This document shows positions 9,446 through 18,931 of a stretch of DNA of 43,696 bases, piece after piece (position 1 is the stretch's first letter; each line of letters opens with the position of its first letter). The notes beneath the pieces are model-generated. The model worked only from the letters and a program-made list of their open reading frames with translations, was not told where the DNA came from and made no database searches. The stretch lies in contig JBBITL010000036.1 in the NCBI GenBank assembly GCA_037440765.1, positions 1 to 43,696 on the forward strand, written 5' to 3'. The DNA is from DTKY01 sp037440765 (lineage in GTDB: Bacteria; Acidobacteriota; Terriglobia; Bryobacterales; Bryobacteraceae). The position numbers and the translations under genes were made by a program.

Positions 9446-10351
9446 TCATCGCGCGCCCCGCACGCGGGTCTGGATGGCGTACAGGGAATCGGACGCGGTG
9501 ATGAACAGGGTGCTGTGGTCCTTGCCGCCGAACGTAACGTTGGCTGTCCAGTTCTCGGGCACCTCTATCTGGTCAATCTGAGCGCCCTGGGCGTTGAACA
9601 CCGTAACGCCCTTACCTGTCAGGTAGATGTTCTCCTTCTCATCCATAGTCATTCCGTCGGAGCCCATCTCGGTGAACAGCCTCTTGCCCGTGAGCCTGCC
9701 GTCCGGGCCGATGTCGTATACATAGGTCCTTCTTCCCCTGATGTCGGCCACATACAGCCGCTTTCCATCCGGGGTGCCGATCAGACCGTTGGGCTGCTGC
9801 AGGTCGTCGGCCACACGGATGACCGAGCGGCGGTCCGGGGCCAGGTAGTACACGTGCTGCCCGTCCTGTTCCATGGGGCCGCGATCCCAGTACGCCCTCT
9901 TATACAGCGGGTCGGTGAAGTAAATGCCCCCCTTGGGATCGATCCACAGGTCGTTGGGGCCGTTGAGCTTCTTGCCGCCGAAATCCGCCACCAGGACGGT
10001 GTGCTTGCCCGACGGATCGATCATCCACAACTCGTTGTTCAGGTCCGCGCAGGCGAAAATGTTGCCCGCCCTGTCCAGATACAGGCCGTTGGCCCGCCCG
10101 GGGCTTTCGTGGAATACCGACAGTTTGCCGTCCACCGACCACTTGTGAATCTTGTTGTTGGGTTGATCGGTGAAGTAGACGTTGCCCTGCGCGTCCGCCG
10201 CCGGACCTTCGGTGAAGCCGAAGCCCTCTGCCAGCAGCACCAGCTTCGCGCCTGGCGAGACGATGCCTCCCTCCTGAGTCCATCCGGCGATGGGAAGCCC
10301 CGCCAGCAGCAGCGGCAGCAGGAACACGGCGGGCCTTCGTAATTTGATCAT
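9446..10351 (-). CDS. SMP-30/gluconolactonase-family exported beta-propeller
   Basis: A 301-residue SMP-30/LRE-like protein. A signal peptide (FLLPLLLAGLPIAGWTQ) precedes a six-bladed propeller fold with the usual metal-site blocks: GFTEGPAADAQGNVYFTD (Glu), KLNGPNDLWIDPKGGIYFTD (Asn/Asp) and TEMGSDGMTMDEKENIYL (Asp), near residues 45, 140 and 240. Family members hydrolyse lactones or organophosphates using a divalent metal; the true substrate here is unknown. The ATG at 10351 has AGGAGAGGG just upstream; the frame continues further upstream but looks non-coding. It is the first gene of the minus-strand train SMP-30, TPR, TamB-Omp85. It diverges from the cobalamin adenosyltransferase gene across 130 bases that must hold both promoters. 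Confidence 0.9.
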   Translation of the reverse strand: MIKLRRPAVFLLPLLLAGLPIAGWTQEGGIVSPGAKLVLLAEGFGFTEGPAADAQGNVYFTDQPNNKIHKWSVDGKLSVFHESPGRANGLYLDRAGNIFACADLNNELWMIDPSGKHTVLVADFGGKKLNGPNDLWIDPKGGIYFTDPLYKRAYWDRGPMEQDGQHVYYLAPDRRSVIRVADDLQQPNGLIGTPDGKRLYVADIRGRRTYVYDIGPDGRLTGKRLFTEMGSDGMTMDEKENIYLTGKGVTVFNAQGAQIDQIEVPENWTANVTFGGKDHSTLFITASDSLYAIQTRVRGAR

Positions 10352-10481
10352 GATCCCTCTCCTAACGTCATTTTCCGGCCCGGCGGCCGGCCCCGTCAAC
10401 CCAAACGCTTCTGTCCGGGCGAGCTCCTTCCTTGACTGCGCGCTCCGGCTGAGAGATCCTGCCGGGTGAGCGGCACAAGAC

Positions 10482-11000
10482 ATGAGCATCACCACCAGGA
10501 GCGGCGATGGCGGGTCCACCAGCCTGCGCGGGGGAAGCCGCGTGTCCAAGGCCGACCCGCGCATCGGATTCTACGGCGCAATCGACGAACTGGGGGCCCA
10601 CATCGGTCTGGCCCGCTCGCTGTGCCAGGATGCGGAGCTGGCAGGCTGGTTGCTGGCCATCCAGCGCGACCTGTTCAAGGTGGGCGGAGCGGCTGGCGCG
10701 GCGCCGGTGCAGGATGAGGCCGCGCGGCAGATCGGCCCGGAGTTGGTCGCTGTTCTCGACGAGCACGTGCGGCGCGCGGAAGCGGCGGGAGGAATCCCGA
10801 AGGACTGGGCGCTCACCGGAGCGCTGCCTGCGGCGGCCGCCCTGGACGTTGCCCGGACTGTATGCCGCCGGGCAGAGCGGGTGGCGGTCGGACTGGCCGA
10901 GTCCGGCGCCGTGTCCAGCCCGCCCGTTCTGGCCTATCTGAACCGGCTCTCGGACGTGCTGTGGCTGTTCGCCAGGCTGCTGGAGTCGCGCGCGCAGTGA
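10482..11000 (+). CDS. pduO: PduO-type ATP:cob(I)alamin adenosyltransferase
   Basis: A 172-residue enzyme that transfers the adenosyl group of ATP to cob(I)alamin to make coenzyme B12, in the cytoplasm. All family blocks are present: the ATP-binding N-terminus TRSGDGGSTSL (residues 5-15, consensus TRTGDDGTTGL), VSKADPRIGFYGAIDELGAHIG (21-42), the catalytic helix RTVCRRAERVAV, and LNRLSDVLWLFARL near the C-terminus. Length is normal for the trimeric PduO family. The start ATG is preceded only by a weak GGTGAG. No cobalamin riboswitch-like structure is evident in the 130-base upstream gap. The organism therefore uses adenosylcobalamin, and the B12-binding radical-SAM gene hpnJ elsewhere in the window is another sign of cobalamin use, although that enzyme class normally uses methylcobalamin. 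Confidence 0.93.
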   Translation: MSITTRSGDGGSTSLRGGSRVSKADPRIGFYGAIDELGAHIGLARSLCQDAELAGWLLAIQRDLFKVGGAAGAAPVQDEAARQIGPELVAVLDEHVRRAEAAGGIPKDWALTGALPAAAALDVARTVCRRAERVAVGLAESGAVSSPPVLAYLNRLSDVLWLFARLLESRAQ

Positions 11001-11070
11001 GGCGGCCCGCCTGGCCGGGCTGCGCGCCTGTGGCATGATGTTGTTGCCTTCGTCAAGGAGATAACAGGAA

Positions 11071-11538
11071 ATGGGCACTAGGTCGAATCGCCGGAAGTTC
11101 GTTGGGAAGGGCATCGCCGCCGCCGCGGCGGCCGTGGCGGCGGCCGCGCCGTCCTCCGGTCAGCAGAAGCTGGCCAAGAAGGTTCACCGCCCGGCCGGCG
11201 CCAAGCCGCCCGCCGAGCCCCCGCTGTTTAGTAGCGTCGTTTCCTACGGCAACCTGGTGTTCCTCGCTGGCGTCGTGGCGCACTCCAAGGGGGATGTCAG
11301 GGAGCAGACCAAAACGGTCCTGGACCAGATTCAGAAAAACCTGGAGCTGGCCGGATCGTCGATGGAGAAGGTCTTGAAGTGCAACGTCTACCTCAACGAC
11401 CTGAAGGACTACCAGGCGATGAACGAAGTATACCTGGGACGCTTCGGAGCCGAGCCGCCGGCCCGCACAACCGTGGCGGTGGCGGGAGGAATCCCGCTGG
11501 ATTCGCTCGTCGAAATCGACGTCGTCGCTTATATCTGA
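11071..11538 (+). CDS. RidA/YjgF-family protein with Tat signal
   Basis: A 155-residue protein: an N-terminal extension of ~40 residues followed by a complete Rid domain. The extension carries a twin-arginine motif (NRRKFVGKG, residues 6-14) and an Ala-rich hydrophobic stretch ending near A-x-A, typical of Tat export. The Rid domain has VVSYGNLVFLAGVVAH, QTKTVLDQIQKNLELAGSSMEKVLKCNVYLNDL and PPARTTVAVAGGIP, including the conserved Arg (R132) that binds the carboxylate of the enamine/imine substrate, and Glu149. RidA proteins hydrolyse reactive 2-aminoacrylate-type imines in the cytosol, so an exported member is unusual. SD AAGGAG precedes the ATG. Its Tat dependence fits the tatA/tatC genes at 38136-39668. 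Confidence 0.9.
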   Translation: MGTRSNRRKFVGKGIAAAAAAVAAAAPSSGQQKLAKKVHRPAGAKPPAEPPLFSSVVSYGNLVFLAGVVAHSKGDVREQTKTVLDQIQKNLELAGSSMEKVLKCNVYLNDLKDYQAMNEVYLGRFGAEPPARTTVAVAGGIPLDSLVEIDVVAYI

Positions 11539-11571
11539 CCCGCGGGGATTGCGGCTCGCGCCCGGCCTTGA

Positions 11572-11587
11572 GGCCCCGCCGGGGGCC
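11572..11587. terminator. GC hairpin between RidA gene and maeB ends
   Basis: GGCCCC-GCCG-GGGGCC forms a perfect 6-bp stem with a 4-base loop between the RidA stop (11538) and the maeB stop (11589). It has no T run, so it is at best a weak bidirectional terminator. Confidence 0.3.
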
Positions 11588-11588
11588 G

Positions 11589-13850
<2,262 letters not shown>

Positions 13851-13899
13851 ATACTGGCCTCCTTCAGGCGCTGCTTCCAGTATCCTTCGCAGGTAACCG

Positions 13900-13916
13900 C
13901 GGTGTGTATCACACCG
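13900..13916. promoter_or_regulatory. Palindrome in the maeB divergent intergenic region
   Basis: CGGTGTG-TAT-CACACCG is a perfect 7-3-7 inverted repeat, 50 bases upstream of the maeB start and 30 bases upstream of the divergent gene at 13946. Position and symmetry suit an operator for a dimeric regulator acting on one or both genes. The regulator is unknown, and a transcribed hairpin is also possible. Confidence 0.4.
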
Positions 13917-13945
13917 TCTGCGTTAATATCGGTGCAGCGAGCGAT

Positions 13946-14710
13946 ATGCCTGAACAGAACGGCCGCGTGCTGGAGGACCTGGGAGAGCGGAGCTTCTCCT
14001 TCTACCCCGCCATACTGAACGTGGAGCACAACGAGTGGCTCCTGCGCCGGGGCACCTGGTCGGAGGTCCTGGTGGCCAACGCCAGGACCGGCGTGGAGGT
14101 GTGGATCCCGCGGCGCTTCATCGGCGATCTGGTCCGCGTCGAGGACCCCGTGGTTATCGTCGGCCTGCGCAAGGAACTGGAGTACAAAGCCGGCGCCGTC
14201 TGGCCGCGGGAGCGGCGCGTGTTTGCCATGCCGAGAGCCGGGATCCGCCCGCCGGCGCCGGGGACGGCGGCCTCCGGCGCGCGCCCCGCCCACGGCCGCG
14301 GGGGCCACGCTCCAGGTGCGGAGGCCAAGGTCAGCCGTCTGATAGTGGGAGCGCTGGTGCTGGCGATATCGGCGCTGGTGGTGGTAGTCGTCATCATGAA
14401 CAGGCCGGTCAGCTATAAGGGGATGGAACAACTGGCGCTGGGGCTGAACAGCACCGATGACTACAATTCCATTGTTCGCAAGCTGGGCCAGCCGTCAGAG
14501 GACCGCTGGCGGCCCGAAGCCGGAGCGGAGCTTCAATACCGCGCCCTGCTTTACAAGGACCTTTCATTCACTCTGGTGCTGATGGGCACGGACCGCGACA
14601 GCGCCCGCTACATCGGCGCCCTGAACAAGGAGTGGAAGCCGGTCCATTCCGTGACGCTCCCCACGGGCGGGGACACGCTTGCCATCCTTCGCCGCGTGCC
14701 GGAGTTCTAG
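13946..14710 (+). CDS. Single-pass membrane protein of unknown function
   Basis: A 254-residue protein starting MPEQNGRVLEDLGERSFSF; upstream codons in the same frame look non-coding, and 13946 is the first plausible ATG. Residues 1-~95 form a soluble domain of mixed strands (EVLVANARTGVEVWIPRRFIG, VVIVGLRKELEYKAG). A low-complexity Pro/Ala/Gly/Arg linker follows, then one membrane helix near residues 130-152 (LIVGALVLAISALVVVVVIM). The ~100-residue C-terminal domain (MEQLALGLNSTDDYNSIVRKLGQPSED) vaguely recalls small envelope domains of the SmpA/BamE type, in which a helix-loop with LG-x-P follows the membrane. That resemblance is weak. It is divergent from maeB and convergent with the winged-helix gene at 14752. 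Function unknown. Confidence 0.75.
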   Translation: MPEQNGRVLEDLGERSFSFYPAILNVEHNEWLLRRGTWSEVLVANARTGVEVWIPRRFIGDLVRVEDPVVIVGLRKELEYKAGAVWPRERRVFAMPRAGIRPPAPGTAASGARPAHGRGGHAPGAEAKVSRLIVGALVLAISALVVVVVIMNRPVSYKGMEQLALGLNSTDDYNSIVRKLGQPSEDRWRPEAGAELQYRALLYKDLSFTLVLMGTDRDSARYIGALNKEWKPVHSVTLPTGGDTLAILRRVPEF

Positions 14711-14740
14711 CCCGCGGCCGGGCATATGCCCGCGGCCGGG
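14711..14740. repeat. Tandem 12-mer flanking CATATG between convergent genes
   Basis: CCCGCGGCCGGG occurs at 14711-14722 and again at 14729-14740, separated by CATATG. The centre GGGCATATGCCC is a perfect 12-base palindrome, so the region can form a hairpin. It begins at the stop codon of the upstream gene and ends 11 bases before the stop of the convergent gene. It could act as a bidirectional terminator although it lacks a T run. Confidence 0.45.
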
Positions 14741-14751
14741 AGCTTCGGCCG

Positions 14752-15078
14752 CTACTCCTGCCAGCCGTAGCCCGTGCGCAGGACGGTCATGATGTGCGAG
14801 GCGCCCACGGTTCCCAGTTTCCGGCGGAGCCTCTGGATGTGCACGTCCAGAGTCCTGGTCCGCGTGCCGTTCTGATATCCCCAGACGGTTGACAGCAGAT
14901 AGTCCCTGGACAGACAGCGGCCCGGGTTCTGCCGGAGCAAGGACAGAAGCTCGGATTCCTTGCGCGTCAGCCGAACCTGGGGGATCTCGGAGAAGCCACC
15001 GTTGCGATGCGAGTTGAAAGCGCCCAACTGAGTCGTGACCTGTGCCAGCATTGCATTCCTCTCCAGCATTGGATTCAC
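14752..15078 (-). CDS. Stand-alone OmpR/PhoB-type winged-helix regulator
   Basis: A 108-residue protein that is essentially one winged-helix DNA-binding domain of the OmpR/PhoB class: VRLTRKESELLSLLRQNPGR (first helices), LSRDYLLSTVWGY, the recognition region RTRTLDVHIQRLRRKLG and the wing TVLRTGYGWQE. The N-terminal receiver domain with its phospho-acceptor Asp is absent, and there is no room for one: the next gene upstream on this strand ends 69 bases away. The first Met, Met4 and Met10 are all possible starts. It may bind DNA constitutively or dimerise by other means. No sensor kinase is nearby. It is convergent with the unknown membrane protein at 13946. Confidence 0.85.
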   Translation of the reverse strand: MNPMLERNAMLAQVTTQLGAFNSHRNGGFSEIPQVRLTRKESELLSLLRQNPGRCLSRDYLLSTVWGYQNGTRTRTLDVHIQRLRRKLGTVGASHIMTVLRTGYGWQE

Positions 15079-15147
15079 GCCGCTCGAGCGGGGATTCAGG
15101 ATTGCTGGCCAGCCGCAAGTAATTGCAACGAAGAAGCCGGCGGCGCG

Positions 15148-15714
15148 CTAGTTGCCGGAGCCGGGCCTTGGGGGGATGGTCCAGAGCAGGATGCGGGATC
15201 CGTTCACGGTCTCGCGCCTGTCGGGCGCCCAGTCACCCATGTCGTGGCTGTGGGACACCACCCGGGTGCCGGGCTTCAGTTCCCTGAGCAGCTTCGGCCG
15301 CAGCTTCATGTTCACCGAGGGCCACAGGAACAGCGTTACCACGGTGGCCTCGCTGATGTCCGCTTCGAACAGGTCCTGTTCGCGGAACGTCACCATGCCT
15401 GTGACGCCGGCCTTCCTGGCGTTGGCGTTGGATTCCTCGATCCGTTGCGGATCGATGTCTATCCCCACCCCGCGGGCGCCGAACTGGCGCGCGGCGGCGA
15501 TGGGGATCCGGCCGTCGCCGCAGCCCAGGTCGTAGACCACGTCGCCCTTTCTGACTCCCGCCAGCTTCAACATGGCCTCAACCACCTGGTCCGAGGACGG
15601 CTCCCAGTGGATATCCGGCTGGCGTGTTGGTTTGCGCTGGGTTTGCGCCAGCGCCAGCGGGAGAAGCAGAGCGCAGCAAGCCGCTGCGGCAAGGAGTGCC
15701 CTTCTACGCATCAC
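15148..15714 (-). CDS. SAM-dependent methyltransferase with signal peptide
   Basis: A 188-residue class I methyltransferase. The SAM-binding motif I is VVYDLGCGDGRIPIAAA (about residues 59-75), followed by the acidic end of strand 2, GVGIDIDPQRIEES, and a motif near REQDLFEADIS. Unusually it starts with a typical signal peptide (RRRALLAAAACCALLLPLALAQT), which predicts export or membrane tethering although SAM is cytoplasmic; two Cys in the hydrophobic stretch do not form a clear lipobox. Start choice: a GTG at 15714 and an ATG at 15711 are adjacent, with GGGAGG 8 or 11 bases upstream. A TACAAT box (15734-15739, minus strand) lies about 20 bases upstream. The target is unknown; the C-terminal part (PGTRVVSHSHDMGDW) suits a small-molecule or lipid methylase as well as a protein one. 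Confidence 0.88.
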   Translation of the reverse strand: MMRRRALLAAAACCALLLPLALAQTQRKPTRQPDIHWEPSSDQVVEAMLKLAGVRKGDVVYDLGCGDGRIPIAAARQFGARGVGIDIDPQRIEESNANARKAGVTGMVTFREQDLFEADISEATVVTLFLWPSVNMKLRPKLLRELKPGTRVVSHSHDMGDWAPDRRETVNGSRILLWTIPPRPGSGN

Positions 15715-15755
15715 GGTTCAGACCTCCCGCTCATTGTAGCGGGAATCCGTAAGGC

Positions 15756-15782
15756 TTGCCTTTTCCCGGGGCAGGGTACAAT
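15756..15782 (+). promoter_or_regulatory. Candidate promoter of the ICMT-like gene
   Basis: TTGCCT (15756-15761) and TACAAT (15777-15782) are separated by 15 bases, short of the ideal 17. The ATG at 15794 is only 11 bases after the -10 box, so the transcript would be nearly leaderless. On the opposite strand a TACAAT at 15734-15739 could serve the divergent methyltransferase gene. Confidence 0.35.
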
Positions 15783-15793
15783 CTGTCTGAACC

Positions 15794-16387
15794 ATGGACG
15801 CGATACGGTACTGGATAGCCCTGCTGGTGGTCGCGTTCTACCCGGGCGCGCTGCTGTACTGGTTTTCCTTGCATCCGCTGATCGGCTTCTGGCGCAGGGC
15901 CGGAGTCAGGCTCACCCTGGCGGTCCACTGGGCCATGATCCTGGCCGTGGCGGCGGGCGTCTATGGAATGCGGGGGCCGCTGCTGGCGGTGGAGTTCGGC
16001 ACGGACTGGGGACTCCTGACTGCCGGGGCGACGCTGTTGATCGCCTCGGTGGCCATTGGCAGGGCGCTCGGCCGCCACTTCGGCCGCCGCGTGCTCCTGG
16101 GGATTCCGGAGCTTGCCCCGGACGGGAACGCGAGCAGGCTCATCACCGGAGGAATCTACTCCCGCATCCGGCATCCGCGCTACCTCGAACTGATGCTGGC
16201 CGTGGCCGGCTACGCCCTGGTCACGAACTACCTGGCGGTCTATGTCCTTGCCGTGGCGGGTCCATTCGCTGTGGCTCTGGTCGTGCGAATCGAAGAGAGG
16301 GAACTGCGGGCGCGCTTCGGAGCGGAGTACGTCGAATACTGCGCCCGCGTGCCGCGATTCATTCCCCGGCGCACGGCAGGAGTATAG
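15794..16387 (+). CDS. Isoprenylcysteine/phospholipid methyltransferase-like membrane protein
   Basis: A 197-residue integral membrane protein with about five hydrophobic segments (YWIALLVVAFYPGALLYWF, LAVHWAMILAVAAGVYG, WGLLTAGATLLIASVAIG and two near the C-terminus). The SAM-binding part of the ICMT/PEMT family is clear: TGGIYSRIRHPRYLELML (residues ~116-133, with the R-H-P core) and VRIEERELRARFGAEYVEYC near the end (E-E-x-x-L-x-x-x-F-G-x-x-Y). Relatives methylate isoprenylcysteine in eukaryotes or lipids and small thiols/amines in bacteria; the bacterial substrate cannot be told here. The start follows a -10-like box by 11 bases and no SD is seen. The baeRF gene follows 39 bases downstream, so the two may share a transcript. 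Confidence 0.9.
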   Translation: MDAIRYWIALLVVAFYPGALLYWFSLHPLIGFWRRAGVRLTLAVHWAMILAVAAGVYGMRGPLLAVEFGTDWGLLTAGATLLIASVAIGRALGRHFGRRVLLGIPELAPDGNASRLITGGIYSRIRHPRYLELMLAVAGYALVTNYLAVYVLAVAGPFAVALVVRIEERELRARFGAEYVEYCARVPRFIPRRTAGV

Positions 16388-16426
16388 ACTGAGAGGTAGA
16401 CCGGCCGAGTGGAGGAAGGAAAGGCC

Positions 16427-17578
16427 ATGGATCTGAGAGAGCTGCAACGGCACGTCCTGACGCTGGCCACGCTGGAAGAGTCTGAGGCCCCGGTGGTGAG
16501 CTGCTACCTGGATCTGGGGACGGGCGAGTACGAAGCCCTTTTCCGTGAGCGCGTCCGGCTCATGCGCAGGACGCTCCCGGCCGGCGGGCAGCGGAAGGAC
16601 TTGGAGGCAGCCGTCGCGCTGATCGAAGAGTGCATCGCCTCCGGGCTGCGCAACAAGTCGAGGGGTCTGGTTGTGTTCGCCCGGGGAGGCGCCAGACGCT
16701 TCCTGCTGCCGCTGGAGTTTCAGGTGCCTGTGCCGAACTGGATCGCCGTGGGTCCGCTGCCGAACATCTATCACCTGGTGGAGCTCAAGGACACCTACCA
16801 CCGCTACGTAGTCATGCTGGCGTCCGGGAGCAGCGTGCGTATCCTCGGAGTGAACCTCGGTTCGATTACCCAGGACATCTGGGACAGGCGGCCGGAGTTC
16901 AGGCAGCGGGTGGGGCAGGGTTGGGCCAGGGAGCACTACCGCAGCCACAACCTGCACCGCGCCGACCAGTTTCTGCGCGAGGGGGTGCAGGTCATGGAGA
17001 GGCTGATGCTGGCCGGCGGCTACAGACACCTGATCCTGGCGGGGGACCCTAAGAGCACGGTGCGGGTTCGCCAGATCCTGCCGGAGACGCTGGCTGCGAT
17101 GCTGGTTGACATCGTGCCCGCCTCGGCCGGGGACGACGTCTCCGATGTGGTTAATGCCACGCTGTTGAGCTTCATCGAGCAGGAAGAACAGGAGTCACTG
17201 GCCATGGTTGACCGTCTCCTGGAGGCGATCAGCACCGATGGCCTGGCAGCCGTGGGCACAAGCGCGGTCTGGGAGGCGCTGCGGGCCGGGCGGACCGACG
17301 TCCTGATTCTGGCGAAAGCCTACGAGCCGGACGCCGGCTGGATCTGTCCGGCCTGCGAGGCCGCCGAGGTGGAGACGGCGGCGCCGAACCGCTGCCCCCA
17401 GTGCAAGAGTGCTGAGCCGTCAGCCCTGGATGTCAAGGAGGCCATGGTCAGGTGCGCCGAGCGTAACGGGTGCCCGGTTGAGGTGGTGAACCATAGCGAG
17501 GCCCTGCTGCGGCTTGGCGGCGTCGGGTGCCTGCTCCGCTATCTGGATCCGGAAGCACGCCGCCCCAGAGCCGCCTGA
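16427..17578 (+). CDS. baeRF-family (eRF1-like) protein with zinc ribbon
   Basis: A 383-residue protein resembling the bacterial archaeo-eukaryotic release factor (baeRF) group. A strand-rich N-terminal domain (VVSCYLDLGTGEYE, GLVVFARGGARRFLLPL) is followed by an eRF1 domain-2-like segment (YHRYVVMLASGSSVRILGVNLG, GWAREHYRSHNLHRADQFL), an eRF1 domain-3-like part (LILAGDPKSTVRVRQILP, GRTDVLILAKAYEPDAGW), and a four-Cys zinc ribbon, CPAC at ~306 and CPQC at ~323. No GGQ peptide-release motif is present, as expected for baeRFs, which are thought to act on ribosomes or in stress or antiviral settings but are poorly characterised. GGAGGAAGG 6 bases before the ATG at 16427 sets the start; an in-frame GTG at 16409 lies upstream of that SD. 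Confidence 0.82.
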   Translation: MDLRELQRHVLTLATLEESEAPVVSCYLDLGTGEYEALFRERVRLMRRTLPAGGQRKDLEAAVALIEECIASGLRNKSRGLVVFARGGARRFLLPLEFQVPVPNWIAVGPLPNIYHLVELKDTYHRYVVMLASGSSVRILGVNLGSITQDIWDRRPEFRQRVGQGWAREHYRSHNLHRADQFLREGVQVMERLMLAGGYRHLILAGDPKSTVRVRQILPETLAAMLVDIVPASAGDDVSDVVNATLLSFIEQEEQESLAMVDRLLEAISTDGLAAVGTSAVWEALRAGRTDVLILAKAYEPDAGWICPACEAAEVETAAPNRCPQCKSAEPSALDVKEAMVRCAERNGCPVEVVNHSEALLRLGGVGCLLRYLDPEARRPRAA

Positions 17579-17638
17579 AGCGCCAGCCTGGGCGCGTACG
17601 GCTTGCGGTGGCGGCTGTCTTGTGATGTTATAGCCCTC

Positions 17639-18931
17639 ATGGCTACTCCCTTGATGCCCGGCCTGGACCCTGTCCAGAAGCCGACCCGCGTCCGTTATAC
17701 CGTCATCCTTTTCGCGATGCTGCTAGCGGTGCTGGCTTACGTCGACCGGGTCTGTCTGTCCATGGCTGCGCCTTTCGTCAGAAAGGACCTGGGCCTGGAC
17801 GCGGTCCAGATGGGCTACGTCTTCTCCACCTTCGCCCTGGCCTACGCGCTGTTCGGCCCTCCCAGCGGCTGGCTGGGGGACCGATACGGGCCCAGGAATG
17901 TCCTGATCTTCATCGTGGCCTGGTGGAGCCTGGGCGTCGCGGCCACGGGGTGGGCCTGGGGACTGGCCTCGCTCCTCGTTATCCAGTTCTTTTTCGGCGC
18001 CGGCGAGGCCGGCTGCTTCCCCAATCTGACCAAGGCGATCACCATCTGGCTGCCCAAGCACGAACGGGTCCGCGCCCAGGGCTTCATGTGGACCTTCGCG
18101 CGCCTGGGCGGCGCTTTCACTCCGCCGCTCATGCTGATGCTCATCTCGCTGGTGACCTGGCGCTGGGCGTTCGGCATCTTCGGCGCACTGGGTTTCGTCT
18201 GGACGTTGTTCTTCGTCTATTCCTACAGGAGCAATCCGCGGGAGCACCCGAAGGTCAACCAGGCGGAACTGGCCGTCATCGGAGACACCCAGGCCCTCAC
18301 CGGGGCCAAGGTGAAAGCGCCCTGGGGCAAGCTGACCCGATCGCGGACCGTCTGGCTCATCTGGGCGCAGTGGTATCTGGTGTCCTACCCGTTTTACTTT
18401 TTCCTGACCTGGTGGCCGACCTACCTGATGGAGGGGCGCGGCCTGGCCCGCGATGACGCCTCGCGCTGGGCCATCTTCCCGCTGCTGTTCGCCGCCGCCG
18501 GCTCGTTCTCCGTGGGCCTGTTCACCGCGCCGCTGGCCCGCAAGCTCGGCAGCTTCAGGAACGCCCGCCGGCTGATCGGCGGCGCGAGCATGCTGTCCGC
18601 CGGCCTCCTGGTGATCCTGCACATGAAGACGGAGGCCCTCCTGCCGGCCGTTCTGTTGATGGGATGCGTGGCTTTCTTCACCGACCTGACCGTGCCCACC
18701 GCCTGGAGCGCCTGCATGGATGTTGGCGGCAAGTACACGGGCACGCTGTCGGGCACCATGAACATGTTCGGTAACTTAGGGTCGGTCACCGCTCCGATCG
18801 CAATGGGCTACATGGTCCGCTCGACAGGCAACTGGGATTACGCCATCTACAGCATGGTGGCGGCGTACCTTCTGGCAGCCGTGTGCTGGCCGCTGATGGA
18901 CCCGGAAACGCCGCTGGAGCCGGCCGGCTAG
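17639..18931 (+). CDS. MFS transporter, anion:cation symporter (ACS) type
   Basis: A 430-residue, twelve-helix major facilitator. It has the MFS motif A between helices 2 and 3 (GWLGDRYGPRNVL), an early LAYVDRVCLSMAAPFV typical of the hexuronate/glucarate/tartrate (ACS) branch, FFFGAGEAGCFPNLTKAI in helix 4-5, and FFLTWWPTYLMEGRGL in the second half. ACS members import organic anions with protons or sodium; the substrate is not deducible. The ATG at 17639 is the best start; codons upstream in this frame look non-coding and no clear SD is present. A TATAG-like box lies directly upstream, so a leaderless message is possible. Its TAG stop is the left border of a MITE-like repeat. Confidence 0.9.
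   Translation: MATPLMPGLDPVQKPTRVRYTVILFAMLLAVLAYVDRVCLSMAAPFVRKDLGLDAVQMGYVFSTFALAYALFGPPSGWLGDRYGPRNVLIFIVAWWSLGVAATGWAWGLASLLVIQFFFGAGEAGCFPNLTKAITIWLPKHERVRAQGFMWTFARLGGAFTPPLMLMLISLVTWRWAFGIFGALGFVWTLFFVYSYRSNPREHPKVNQAELAVIGDTQALTGAKVKAPWGKLTRSRTVWLIWAQWYLVSYPFYFFLTWWPTYLMEGRGLARDDASRWAIFPLLFAAAGSFSVGLFTAPLARKLGSFRNARRLIGGASMLSAGLLVILHMKTEALLPAVLLMGCVAFFTDLTVPTAWSACMDVGGKYTGTLSGTMNMFGNLGSVTAPIAMGYMVRSTGNWDYAIYSMVAAYLLAAVCWPLMDPETPLEPAG

Noticed and set aside
10352..10481. Cobalamin riboswitch before the adenosyltransferase gene
   Set aside because: The gap is only 130 bases and shared with a divergent promoter; no B12-box-like sequence is evident.
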